NCBI GenBank assembly: GCA_030386875.1
Contig: CM059578.1
Span: 25,715,009 to 25,779,008 of the forward strand
Reading direction: 5' to 3'
Length of the DNA: 64,000 nt
Origin: Morinoia aosen
Taxonomy: Eukaryota; Arthropoda; Malacostraca; Amphipoda; Talitridae
The position numbers were made by a program, and so were the translations under genes. Positions 36,047 through 48,868 of this stretch are shown here, piece after piece. The notes below the pieces were generated by a model. It did not search any database, was not told the origin of the DNA, and worked only from the letters and a program-made list of their open reading frames with translations. Numbering within the stretch: the stretch's first letter is position 1; the number at the start of each line of letters is the position of its first letter.

Positions 36047-36545
36047 ACGCATTTGCATATATAGGGTCTCCCAAAAAATATACTCACTCTATGACTCCCC
36101 TGTATTCTCGTATTTCGTCTTAATTTCGGGGTTTATTAAAATAAATGCGAAACGAATAAGTTAAGCAAAATAAAAGTATATTCAATTGGAGAAAAATTGG
36201 TGCCATGAAAGAAAACTTTGCTTCATGTGAAACAAAAACAAAAAATTAAACTTTGAAAAAACGCTTCAGACATCATGGTCTAGTGGTTGAGTTGATTTTG
36301 GAATCACGTTTTTTGGAATGATTTTCATAATACCAGAAATTGTCCTATGACTAATCAAGTATGAATTGTTTATTCAAAGTTTTGACTCTTTATATAAACA
36401 AAAATTACAATAGCAATTATATAAAGAGTTTAAACTTTGAATAAACAATTCATACTTGATATTAATATTTTCGTCAGTAGAGTCAATATAGAAGAGAAAA
36501 TTTTTTTGGGACAATTCGGGGTTATATATTTGCATGCGTAAAATA
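36047..36545. mobile_element. Possible non-autonomous element with weak inverted ends
   Basis: The left segment (36047-36088) contains tacgcatttgcatatata followed by tcccaaaaaatatactc. The inverse of 36499-36545 gives a similar order: tacgcatgcaaatatata, a short gap, then tcccaaaaaaattttctc. The match is imperfect and AT-rich, so a chance resemblance is possible. The strong hairpin at 36354-36460 lies inside. Confidence 0.25.
36354..36460. repeat. 107-bp near-perfect hairpin (fold-back)
   Basis: The two 44-bp arms (36354-36397 and 36417-36460) are complementary at about 42 of 44 positions and are separated by a 19-base loop. The outer part reads atcaagtatgaattgtttat and returns as its complement. 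An RNA from either strand would form a very stable stem. Size and loop would suit a MITE remnant or a small-RNA hairpin precursor. The near-perfect pairing of both arms is more typical of a fold-back repeat than of a conserved miRNA. Confidence 0.9.
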
Positions 36546-39510
36546 TGCATAACAGTTAGAACTAACATTAGTAAAAACATGCACTGTAATACCCGCTGAT
36601 CTCATACGTTGTATTATACGAGAAAACATAATCTACATTATCGTGAATTTACATGGCTATCGCTCTAGAAATATGCGTCGATAAAATATACGATACGATA
36701 AAAAATAAAATATATATAAAAATATATGATAAAAATATACGATAAAATATACGATATATATACAATACTTTTTATCTACCATCAGTACTATCAAACGACA
36801 CATCTATGCTACCCCACGGTTGTTGGCTTTTGTGTGGCATAGCAAAAACTTAAATAAACTTCTTGTGCTTAAAAGGTTGAACCTACTCAAGCTGATGGAA
36901 ATGAACGGACTCAGACTTCAATTGAACAGCTTTCACTGCATCAGAAAACTGTTCACGCTGAGATACTTTTGTGGTGTTCATTAGGTTCGAAAGCTCAGCC
37001 GACGTCAGAAAAATCCTTCAAGCCCCTCCTTTAAAGCTTCTATCTGTCAAATTAATTGCGTTACGTTTCTGTGAAATAATGAAGTATCACAAGCTTTCCC
37101 TTGTCCACTAGGGGCCACTGCGATTTTTTCATGATTTAGTTTAGTAACCTACGCAAGAAAGCCTCGTTAAATAAGCATTTGCAACGCAAGTGTTTCTTGA
37201 CAGTCAACTTCTATTGTTTATAATTCGGTCCGAGTAATCACTGTACTAAAAAAGATAACTTACGTAGACCTCAAAAAAATACTACTTACACTTAAAGCAA
37301 GTGAGTGGTGTACTCGGAAAACGCAATAAAAGTTTGCTTCATGAAAACAAAAACACAGAATAAAGCAACAGCGCCAGATATTGATGGATGAACTGACGAT
37401 TTGGTAACGTATGTAAAAATAATTACTAAAAATGTTCATGTATTTTCAATGAAGTTGCGCACTGTTTTCATTTAAAATGCACAAGTATGCCTCAAGTCGA
37501 GGAGATTTTTACTCCTAGTGACGCACGTTTTGACAACGTCCACTGACTTTGCAGGAACGGTGAAGTATAGTTATACCATTAATGGCCATGTTTCTACGAG
37601 CATATAAAGGTGATTACAGTTACTAACCCTAGCGTCTAGGATCCTGGCGTATTTTAAAAAAGCTAGGCAGATGGACACTGCTTTTGTGCAACAATCATTG
37701 CCTGTCGCTGCGGCTTCTATCTGTTCTTGGTATAGTTTTCATCGATCCAATAGATAAATTACGCACCGTCACAAGTTGGTTGACGATCCCTCTGTAAAAT
37801 GTTGATACATTACGAGGTGTCCCGTGCAATTTTACTTTTTGTCAATCGAATATATTCTAAAGGTAATTTACATAAAATGTACCTGTTCAACCAGCAAGAG
37901 AAAACAACACAGGCTCGTCTCAAATTATTTTGAATCAATTTAAAATACTCGTGACTGTCACTTCTCCCCAAAAGTACTTGAGCTTATATTTTCCATTGCT
38001 CCTGCGTTTCCATTTATATCGGCCTCAGAAATACCTTTCGCGCAACACTATAGCCACAAAAATTCGGAGCTTCTCGCTGCCAAATTTATTTACGAGCTCG
38101 CAACAGCGCCGTTACCGAACATCGATTCTAAGTATCGGGTATCGCGACGAGTATCGTACAGTTATGAACCGATATTGATTATTTTGGATTGCGACCGAAT
38201 AGCATTGAATTCAACTTCCTTTGCTTTCAAATCCCAGGGGATTTGGAAAGCCAAAAAGCTTAGAAGAAATTGACTGCTATTTAAATTAACCTTTGCTTTT
38301 AATTTCTGTAACTGGTAAAGTTACGAGCCCATGAAGCGAGTCCGTATCTGAAAAGATAAAGGAATAATGCAAGGACACATATTGTCATTTTCATTGTGAT
38401 ACATTTAGTATTTTTGATGAGTGCTGATGACCTAAGACAAGCATCATATGATTTAAGGGAGTGCATTAACTACAATTAAATTATAACATTCAAAACCCCT
38501 TGTGCTACATTCATTTCACTGAAATGATAGACAAAAATCCAGTAGAAAATATTTTTTGAGAAAATACTTGTAACCTCTAACCTGCTCAGCAATCTCGGAG
38601 GCATGAGTCCTGAGGTATTTTCCCTACGCATCTGTCTTGTTGCTTAGCTTGCTTTTCGATAATTAATAACGCAGAGGTAGAACAAAAGTCCAAGAACACT
38701 AATAGGTTTAAGCACTAATTTCTCAGTCGCTTCTCAACACTAAGGAAGAAAACTTCAAGTTTTAAGGGTAATTATCAAAACTTTAACCCTTCCTAGCTTA
38801 GCCCCGCCTTACGTTGAATTTTTCGGGTTAACATTTCAAAAGGGACAAATTAGTCCACTTAGAATATTTCATTAAAATTAAAAATCAAATTTATTCGTGT
38901 TTGGAATGAGCCTCAGGCAATATCAAAGGGGCAGCAAAACCACGTGGTGCTACAGTATAAAGAGAGGCAACACATACGATTACAGTAAGTGTGAAACGAA
39001 CTAATCTCAACAAATCCTCGGCAATAGGTGGTTGTTAAAAATTTTAAAAACGAAGAAAATTCCGATTCAATTTATCGTCATCCATAAAATTTATCAAACA
39101 GTAGGTAGCTATTATTCTCACATTCGCACCGTAGTGAAGATCACGGTAGGAGAAAGAGTCACGCATCTGAGGAGGCTTTAATACTCAACAAAATAAGTGT
39201 ACTTCAGACGCGCGAAGTAAATTAGTCAGTTGTGATGTGTGTCGATATCTTTAAATGTAAGTTAGGAAGTTGTGAGGGCGTCGAAACGTCTTTGGAACCA
39301 CACATCCAATTACCCAATTACTGTTTCCACCATATTGTGTCATCATTATCACCATTTTTTTTCTCCGCCAAATTCAGTTATAGAAATATACACTTTTCAG
39401 TAGCCAAGTGTCGTTTTCACCGCTATTTCTATTACTTCATTTATTCATCGGCGCATTCTAACCTGCGAGAACGAATGCGAAATTCCGAGCACAATGTGTC
39501 ATATGAAGCA
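36546..39510. other. AT-rich, no supported gene
   Basis: A low-complexity run of aaaatatacgata and related words lies at about 36676-36770. Open frames at 37930-38178 and 39232-39558 (both +) have no recognisable features. Confidence 0.5.
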
Positions 39511-39620
39511 TCCCAGTCAAACCTTTTCGCCGGAGCATGCATGTTTTTCGCCGCCTAAACTATTTAATTACTTGGGTGGTGAAAAACATGCATGCAGGCG
39601 GCGAAAAAGTTAAACTGGGA
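39511..39620. mobile_element. 110-bp palindromic MITE-like element, copy 1
   Basis: It starts tcccagtcaa and ends aaactggga. The two halves are inverted copies of each other around a ttaatt-type centre, with the internal blocks gcatgcatgtttttcgccgc and its complement. A second copy with the same ends, length and internal order lies at 53369-53476. It has no coding capacity, so it would depend on a transposase in trans. I could not define a clear target-site duplication, so the superfamily is open. Confidence 0.85.
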
Positions 39621-40054
39621 TGTGTCAAAATACATTCGATGATTAAAACTTAATGGATAATTCGCCGCTAAAAAATATTTATGATCTGCTTGCTTCTTTG
39701 ACGTGCGGGAAAGTCGTATAGGTCATTTCTATCGAGCAAAAGAGCCAGAATTAACGCCCTATTTTTTGCGTTACATTAACGCACACAAATTTCCTTGAAA
39801 CTTGCTATTCAAAAAGTGCTTGCTCATGAAAATTGCATCAGAACAGCTGATTCATGCAAACAAACATTACTTCCATGCAATAAAGCCCTCAATTCAATTC
39901 ATTTCATAATTTGCTCACCTTACGTGAAAATATTCGGATTCTGAAGGAAAGTTTCTTGGGTGGTGTCGGTAACCTCACTCAGCTACGAAGGCTTCACATG
40001 CCGTGTATGATATATAACGTCGGTCTCTGGGTCCCACAAGGCACGCATTTCCCA

Positions 40055-40437
40055 CTATAAATCGATAAGAGCAGATTCTATTCCTACCAATCACATACTT
40101 AATAATGAAAACAGACGACACATGCAGCCCAGTATAAATCGAAATGAGAAGATTATATTTCTACCGATTACATACTTAATAGTTAAAACAGGCGACACAT
40201 GCAGCCTATTATAAATCGATAAGAGCAGATTCGATTTCTACCGATCACATACTTAATAGTAAAAACAGATGACACATGCAGCCCAGTATAAATCGATAAG
40301 AGCAGATTCTATTTCTACCGATCACATACTTAACAATGAAAACAGACGACACATGCAGCCCAGTATAAATCGATAGGAGCAGATTCTATTTCTATCGATC
40401 ACATAATTAATAATAAAAACACACGACACATGCAACA
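40055..40437. repeat. Five tandem copies of a 77-bp unit
   Basis: The anchor agtataaatcgata recurs at 77-bp spacing (for example 40131 and 40285, two units apart). Units contain accgatcacatacttaat and gacgacacatgcagc. Copies differ by a few substitutions each. A minus-strand frame at 40322-40570 runs into the array and is not supported as a gene. Confidence 0.93.
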
Positions 40438-41227
40438 GCAGGGAAAGTTTGCCATTCATTCTGTAAAAATCGGTTGTGCCATTTTCCATGGACCGACGCT
40501 TCCGCCAGCTTGTTCTGGACATGGCAGCAACTTTTTTTGTGCGAACGTCCGTCTGTGCAACTTCTGACATTCGTGCGCATTCCTTTTTAGTCCTCTCGCA
40601 AAGTCTCCTCGTCCGAAAGGAAAGCCATTACGAATCTTCTGCCTAGCATGACTCAAGAAAATAAAAATAACGAATGAAAATTACGTTCTTCATGTGCAAA
40701 TATGAAACTTCTTGAGTTTTGGAAATTATAATGCCTATACGTAATTTGTGTAGGTTTTTTTCAAGTTTCTTTGATCGTTTACCTACCACTTGAAATGCAT
40801 GGTATGTCTGTGATCACAATTCTTTTTATTCTTTACGCCTACTAAGTCCTCCGATTGCATAAAAGACTTGAAAAAAAATCAAGTGGATTAAAAATGTTCT
40901 GAGCTAGAGTACTGTTAAGCTTAGCTAATAAAACAGCACCATACGTATCAAATACCATTATCCAGTCGCTTTTCGAAGATATTTTCCTGAACTCTCTCAA
41001 AATCCCCTGAGTAACACCAATACCCCTTAAAATAATTGAAGCCCTTAAAATAGCGTCAATGACAGGACGTCCTGGAAGGTGCTAAGCCAATTCGGGCCCA
41101 TGTATTTATAGTCAAATGTGACCTTTTTAATAGCCTTAAGGAACAATTTACTAATGTATGGCTTGTGGTAAATAAGTTTTTGAAATTGTTAAATTGCTGA
41201 ACTCTGTAGCTAATAGTTTTTGCGAGA
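40438..41227. other. No supported gene
   Basis: The segment at about 41030-41175 is the second copy of the weak dispersed repeat also seen at 31720-31845. Open frames 40456-40656 and 40322-40570 on the minus strand overlap each other and lack recognisable domains. Confidence 0.45.
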
Positions 41228-41368
41228 TGACGAGAGTTCAACTTTGCTCAACTCGAGAGGTTCAACTTTGCTCAACTCGAGAGGTTCAACTTTGCTCAAC
41301 TCGAGAGGTTCAACTTTGCTCAACTCGAGAGTTCAACTTTGCTCAACTCGAGAGTTCAACTTTGCTTT
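41228..41368. repeat. 23/24-bp minisatellite, ~6 units
   Basis: The unit is ggttcaactttgctcaactc with a gaga linker. The first units are 24 bp and the later ones 23 bp, through loss of one g in the linker. Units are nearly identical. Confidence 0.94.
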
Positions 41369-41845
41369 GACTTAATGAGCTTTATTCTGACGTGTTTATT
41401 GTCCGTCATTATGGTTCTTATCAATAAAATGCATCGATTAAAGTTTATCATAAAGTTAGGGAGCGACAAGTAACTTGCCATTTGATAAATTTTTAAATTT
41501 AGTTTAGTTAATAAAGTTTCATTACCATGCAGTTATCATGAGTATTAAGTAATTCCCGCACAATCATTGTATTATTTACGTTCTTTAGCCAGACAAAAAC
41601 ATGTAATGTAATCCAGGTTATAAAATATTAAACATCATTCACATGCAGGCTGGAATTTGTCTTTCCATGACGTACGATGAGCTCAATGTTAAATTCATTA
41701 AATTTCAGAACTAACCGTATAAAAAAGAAATTCAACTTAAATTTCATCTACAATATGATTACATAGTAGACAAAGATGAACCCATCAGATATTTAATAAT
41801 ATTAGCCTTCCCTGAAACGGTTTGGAACCTAAACACACTTTCAGA

Positions 41846-42120
41846 TTAATGAAATAGATGCCCGATATGATTTTTGTCCCGCAATACGACTGCTAAATAT
41901 TAAACGACAACACATTAAATGAAATAGATGCCTGATATAATTTTTGTCCCGCAATACGACTGCTAAATATTAAACGACAACACATTAAAGGAAATAGATG
42001 CCTGATATAATTTTTGTCCCGCAATACGACTGCTAACTATTAAACGCAAACACATTAAATGAAATAGACGTCTGATATGATTTTCACGCAATACAACTGC
42101 AAAATATTAAATGCAAATCT
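41846..42120. repeat. Four tandem copies of a 70-bp unit
   Basis: gaaatagatg recurs at 41851, 41921 and 41991 (as gaaatagacg at 42061), a strict 70-bp period. Units include tttttgtcccgcaatacgac and taaatattaaacg. The last copy is the most diverged and has internal deletions. Confidence 0.93.
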
Positions 42121-44887
42121 GTGGCGTACGAGCATTAATTTTCCCCAGCTTATACCGAACTGCCACGCATTACAGGTAAGTACGTCAGTATCGGTTGCGC
42201 ACTGGGCATGAATGGGACTCACAGGAGAGATATTTTCATCGTCTGATGGACATTTTAAATCGTTCTCTATGACCACAAGGGCTAATAAATTCTATTGCAA
42301 TTTTTAACTTGGTAAGAAACCCTCTGTAAAAATCTTTCAAATTCAAATTGGTTTGAGCGTCAATCCACATTTGGCTCAGTGGGATCAAAAAGCGCAGTGA
42401 TTTTTCTAGTTATGGACTTTTCATGGATGTTGTTGGGTTATACTCACTATTAATTAAAACAACGTAAGACCACAGCACTTTTTTAACAGATTAACCTCCA
42501 TGTGTGCCATTGGGGGACACGGAGGGAATTTTAATAATGTTACTGACCGACCAAAAGTAACCAACTTATTTATCATAAATACTCGATCAAAGCTAAATGA
42601 AGGACCTATTTAGTTAATGTTTGCTAATTTAAAATTGCTCGCTACACATGAGCTTTAATTTAATCCATAGCGGTTAACGTGTTGAGCCATATTGTAATAG
42701 ACAATGGTACTATTCTAACGATATCGACAAATTGACGTGCCAATAATAATCCAAAATCAATATTTAAGCAGTGTGCGTGAAATACCCTCCTAAGATCAAT
42801 ATGAAGTAAGTCAAATGTCCAAGATCTTTCAGTAACGAGCGAACTGTTTTATTGCTGGGGTAACTGTAATGATTGCGCTATTGCAATGATCGAGTTTCTT
42901 CACGTGAGTGCAAGTTTGAGGGTACCGGTTGTAATAAATGGCATCCTACTTGAATTAAAAAAGCTGGGTTCCCATCAAAGGCTGGGTTTACCAAGAAAGA
43001 GTCACTATTCATCGTCAGCTGGTATGTTTTTTACGAGAGTACAGCCTTGAAATCTTGAGCTTAGAAACCACATAAAAAGTGGCCGATTAATTAAGGCCAA
43101 GCCAATTAACAATGTATTATTTTGTGACATAATCATCTGAAATGTAAGCTTCTGTTTGTTTAAGTAAGTGATAGGCACAATGTGTTTAACGATTATTTCT
43201 GAAATAGATAAAGTACGGAATGAACACCCGTTATGTTCAGCATATTCACTACCCATACTTCATTAAAACCCGTATGACGTCAAAATTATTCATTCAGCAT
43301 GCCCTACTCTATCTGTTCTGTGAATTTAACGCTGGTGTCTAAACTGAAAATCAATGAAACTCAAATAAAACGCACTCTCAATAATGCAGCTTTGGCAAAC
43401 TGAAAAATCAAAATATCTAATTCGAGAAACAAAATGTTTCATACGTGTAAGATGAATCGATTGCTGTATAACCTACCTATAAGTGAACATAGACACGATA
43501 ATTCTATAGGAGCACAAGATTTCAAAACATGATGGAGAAAATGCTCGTGCAAAGCGTCTTACCCCCGATTTTCTCTCCATAACAAGCTAAGTAATAAAAG
43601 CCGTAAAGAGAAAAAAGTCGGGAACATCTGAATTCTTTCGATGGTCCTCTTCGGAAAATATTCCTACAATTTGGATGCAAATAAGTCGAGTCGAAGGTGT
43701 TTTCGGCCACCGTTTTCTTTGCATTGGGATAAGCACGGAATAAAAAACTGTTCTTGCATAATAGAAACGCAAGCCATTAAGGAACAGAAAAAAGGGACAA
43801 AATTGTTATGCAGAAAAATTGCGCTGCCTTGGGCTTCTGAGTCGGACTTGCACAACAGGATGTCGTTTTCGCACGAATTGAGAAAAATTGCTGAATTTTT
43901 CCCTATGTCTTCTGTAGTCGTGATTACTTGATGCAGATTATGAAATAAAATATGCTAGCAGATTAACTACGAGGGAGTATTGCAGCAGTGTTAGAGAATT
44001 CTGCATGGCTTGAAATGCTTAATTTTTTCTCATCGCCGATAATTCGTAAAAATATGTACAGAATATCTGGGAAAAGATGTTTTTAAATTCTTGGGCAGCG
44101 TTTGGTAGAATATGGATAACTATTTTGGAGACAGCTACAATTTTCAGCATCATGACATTAAAGAAAAGAGTTCGTCGCCATGCAAACTTAAATTCAAACA
44201 TTTGAAGGGAATACCTCTGCTATACATGCAGGAAATCAGGAGGATTATTTGTAGTTGTTTATACACTTCCACTTCAATAAATGGTTCATTTGGTCTGATA
44301 AATAGGTTTTTCTATGCAATATGTCGTTAGAAGAGGAATCATGTATTCAATAAGGAACACAACGCACGAAAGTTCCAGTTTTATGAAATCGTAAAAGATG
44401 ATCTTTTTCAAACGGTCACGAATCACGATATTGTGAAACTAAAAACATTGAAAATTATTTAAATGAATACAGCCAATCTGAAATATCAAATAGAATAGGA
44501 AACTGCTGATTGACAGGTTCGTTTGAATATTTGAAGGCAAGATTCCCGTGTTATTCACATCGGGGATTTACTAGGAAAATGCATATACAAATAAACATAA
44601 ACGCAATCACGCAGAGACTGAGTTTTCCTGAGAACTTTTGTAGATTAAATCGACTTGAAGGTTCTAGCATTTTCGTCAACCGAGTAAGCACAGAAGCGAA
44701 ACCCAATCAAGACAGTGGGATATGAGGTCTGACGAGAGAGCAAATGTGTACCGCTCTATTTGTGTTGTTCTGTTTACTTTGTCTTGGTGATCGATGCCAA
44801 ACTTTAAACATCATGAAACAAGCTATCCCCAAACACTGATTCGGAATACAGAATTGCATTGAAATGAAGTTTAGCCGTACATGAGTG
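42121..44887. other. No supported gene
   Basis: Open frames overlap on both strands around 43520-43930 and 44110-44330 without recognisable motifs. No repeat or mobile element detected. Confidence 0.5.
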
Positions 44888-45432
44888 TTTTTCAAAACAC
44901 TGTTGAAAACACTTCGATACATTGGTGAAAACAATTCAAAACACTGTTGAAAACACTTCAAAACACTGTTGAAAACACTTCAAAATACTGTTGAAAACAC
45001 TTCAAAATACTGTTGAAAACACTTCAAAACACTGTTGAAAACACTTCAAAACCCTGTTGAAAACACTTCAAAACACTGTTGAAAACACTTCAAAACACTG
45101 TTGAAAACACTTCAAAACACTGTTGAAAACACTTCAAAACACTGTTGAAAACACTTCAAACACTGTTGAAAACACTTCAAAACACTGTTAAAAACACTTC
45201 AAAACACTGATGAAAACACTTCGAAACACTGTTGAAAATACTTCAAAACACTGTTGAAAACACTTCAAACACTGTTGAAAACACTTCAAACACTGTTGAA
45301 AACACTTCAAAACACTGTTAAAAACACTTCAAAACACTGATGAAAACACTTCGAAACACTGTTGAAAACACTTCAAAACACTGTTGAAAATACTTCTAAA
45401 CACTGTTGAAAACACTTCGAAACAATGTTGAA
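44888..45432. repeat. 22-bp minisatellite, ~25 units
   Basis: The core unit is ttcaaaacactgttgaaaac plus ac, 22 bp, in a head-to-tail run. A few units lack one a (21 bp), and a composite block (with variants aacactgttaaaaac and aacactgatgaaaac) occurs twice, at about 45178-45240 and 45300-45365, so a stretch of several units was duplicated together. The units have no unique spacers. Confidence 0.96.
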
Positions 45433-48400
45433 TGTGTTCTGCTCAAATACAGTGAGTCGACCTTATTTCTCATAATTTACAGTCGCGTCACTCGTGTCAC
45501 TCTCGTTGATCTAAGTACATCTACCTGAAGCTATTCAAGAGCATGAATTTTCTGAAAAAAAGTATGCCAGTCGATTGTCAAATTCTAGTTATCTCGTCAT
45601 TGCTGAACATTAATGTTTCAATAAATTGTTTTTAGTTCCCATTATTCTAAAATTCCGCAAAAAATTCGAGCTATCAAATGAGTCTGCAAGTTTATTCTAA
45701 AGCTATTACTTCATCGTTGGGCTTCACTGCTCTTGGGCAATTTCAGTTTATGACATAAGACACGATATGTCACATCCTGAATATTATTTCTCAACCTTGT
45801 ATATTATCACCAAGCTCTACTGAGAAACTCAAATTTCATTTCAGGAAATGCATTGTTTTTTTTTAAACGAAATATGTTGCAGTAGCATTTTGCTTGAGTA
45901 ATATTTCGTTCGTTTTCTTTCGTCATTTTCATTTTTCCTGCTTTTATTTCTCTCTCGTATATAAACATTTTCTTCGAGTAAGGTTGACAAAAGTGTTCAC
46001 ACATGTGAGATTTTGCGTCCGTAAAACCGTTAGTACGCTAACATACTTGAAACTCAGAAAGATTTTCGTCCGCAATTGTTCATCTAAAAATCAGAATAAA
46101 ACATTGAATTCTTCCTCAATGCGGAGTCATATACAAGAATCATTGCAAAAGTATCAAACCAAATAGTTTTATACATGATATGCTATTGCAATGCTGTTAC
46201 ATTAAATTACTACTCGGAGACGGCTTCCATAAGATCATTGAAGCATTTGCAAGTGTACGCTGACATGTATTCGCTCATTCTGCAACACTCATTTTCATCC
46301 CCTCCAGCAGAATCTTCGGAAATTGTTGCTTGATCTGATTCTTAAGTGTTCTCCAAAGATATCAATTGGAACGTCCACTTGCAATTTCTGAATGAGCATA
46401 AAACTGTACACAGATAGATGTGACAATGATTTTGGAAGTCATTCTGAAAAACAACTTTTCGATGTCTTTTATCCCGATGTTAAGCATATAACTTCTCTAA
46501 ATTCCATGAATATTTAAAGATTTTTTTATATATGTTTGACCACACATTTTCTGAGAAGCGCTAGGATAATTCTTTATATAGGTTGACTGTGAATGAAAAA
46601 ATGTTCTGACCGAGAAATAAATAACCTCATCGAACACTTTTAAGGAAACATCCTCAGTTGTTGCTTATAAAGTCACGAAACGCATTTTATTTGAATCAAG
46701 ATTACATAATGGCTCTTGTTATAGCACAATTATTCAATGTTTCTGTTTTCGCTGTAAAATACGGCAATACAGATTGCTTGGCAGCTTACAACCCTCATGC
46801 GAAGTAGCCTTCATAAAACAATCCATAGTTAAATGAGCCAATTATGAACATTTTGGATAGATATAAGTCTAATCTGGCTGCCCTGATTTTAACGCGAATC
46901 AAGTACTTATAAATACATCGAGACTTCTTTAACACTACGCTTTCATAGGTGCTAAATACCACTTCCTCGTTATTAAAACTATCTTTTTTTATCCAGAGAC
47001 ACATTCTAACTAAAGAGAACGAATGCAGAAGTCTTAAGAAGAATTTTATTTCCCCCAGCGGAAACTGTTGACATCGAAATTCCATTTGCATTGCGGCTTT
47101 ATTTGCCGGGGGAGTTTTCTCAACATCACAAGAGCGCTTCATTAAACTTAATGAAGGGAGGCAGTCGTTATAAGTTCGTCTTGTCAACCTGCCAGCTCCC
47201 TAGAACCTGTGCGAGTAATTGCTTAACTAGGCAACCAGAGAGGCTCGTGGCGGCAGTATTGCGAGAGAGATAATTTCTTTTTAGTCTTTGTTCCCGCTGG
47301 TGATGATAAATCAAAGTGTGTTTCTAGTTTGAGCATATTTAGCTTCTTCATAGATGGTTATTTTGAGACGGAAAAATTTTCTGCCTTCAAGTGACGGATG
47401 CAGTGATGGATAATGTTCCAAAGGATCCATCTAGTTAGAGAATAGTTTACATATTCATAGATGGTTATACAACGAGAGGAAAAAAGTTCGTGCCTTCAAA
47501 AGACAGATGTAGTTCTGAAAAGTGTTCCGCAGTGTGCATCTTGTCGAAGTAATTCCATCATTCTCTTATGCAGTTATTTTGTGAACGGAAAATCTTAAAT
47601 CTAGGTAAGTATCATGTCAAAGCATGTTCAGCATCTTCTAAGACGGTTGTTTGGTGAACAGAAAATTATAAATCAAAGTAAGTATCACGTCAGCGCATGT
47701 TTAGCGTCCCCGTTTCAAACGTTGATCCGTTTAAAAAGAAGAATTAGAAAGCAATTAGCGAATTAGAAAAGACGCAGAAACACCTATGATCTTATACAGA
47801 CTTGACTGAAAATTTGGAATCAACAACCACTCGCTACGCATTCTTTGAACGGAGAAACAAAACTCAATTTTGAAACTCAGAAAATGCCCTTAAATCTCTT
47901 GCCCTAATTGCAAATGTTTTTCAACTCAAATCTTATATTACATGTACAAACGCAATTCGGCAAGAGAACCCCTTCCATAACCACATGCCATACGTAACTT
48001 TCCTTAAAATTATTTGCCTTTCCGTTTCGAACATTTAGTGTGCAATTTAACCTACGTTCTAATAACGCTGCGATTCATCGAGATAACAAAACACACATTT
48101 TAAAGTTTGAATAACAGATATATCAATTCAACTTCCCATATCTCGCGTCACCAATGTGAAGTGTAGTTTTAGCATCTCGGTGTTTTCAAGTGACATAATC
48201 GGTGCATTTTATTGGGTTTATTTTTGCCGTTTACAAATAGAATACTAGCTAAAGTTTTCGTTTGACTTAAAAATTGTGCAATTTTATCATCTTCGTTGTC
48301 TAGTACAATGCAATATTTTGAATAGCCATATTTTCCAGTTTCATTATGCAAATTAAGTTCTGCACGCTGTAAGAATTAGTCATTTTGTTGGTTGTTTGAC

Positions 48401-48478
48401 TGTCATGATGTAGCATTTTTCGATTGATTTAGCATTTCTTGGAAATGATGTGAAACACATCATTTTGAACGCATTCTG
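45433..48478. other. Mostly unique; weak two-copy repeats at 47.35-47.71 kb
   Basis: At about 47354-47570 two diverged segments share atagatggttat, cttcaa-gacagatg and gttcc blocks. At about 47575-47710 two further segments share gtgaac(g/a)gaaaat, agtaagtatca and catgttcagc-type blocks. Open frames, including 46795-47187 (-, 130 codons), have no recognisable domains. Confidence 0.5.
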
Positions 48479-48868
48479 GTTCCATTTAAATGTAGTTAGA
48501 CACAGGGACTTTTTGCAGAACCTTGTTTCATTTAAATTTAGTTAGATACAGAGACTTTGCACAAAACCTTGTTTCATTTAAATGTAGTTAGATACAGAGA
48601 CTTTGCACAAAATCTTGTTTCATTTAAATGTAGTTTGACACAGGGACTTTGTACAAAATCTTGTTTTATTTAAATGTAGTTAGACACAGAGACTTTGTAT
48701 AAAATCTTAATTCATTTAAATGTAGTTTGAAACAGAGACTTTTTATAAAATCTTAATTCATTTAAATGTAGTTAGACACAGAGACTTTGTACAAAATCTT
48801 GTTCCATTTAAATGTAGTTAGGCTCAGGGACTTTGTACAAAATCTTGTTTCATTTAAATTTAGTTAGA
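48479..48868. repeat. 46-bp minisatellite, ~8 units
   Basis: The word catttaaatgtagttagaca recurs at 46-bp spacing (48483, 48529 and onward), followed by cagagactttgtacaaaatc. Variation is mostly single substitutions. Confidence 0.94.

Noticed and set aside
44888..45432. CRISPR-like 22-bp repeats
   Set aside because: The repeats are head to tail without spacers, so this is an ordinary minisatellite.
46795..47187. A 130-codon minus-strand frame as a gene
   Set aside because: The amino-acid sequence matches nothing I know, the sequence is AT-rich, and there is no supporting signal.
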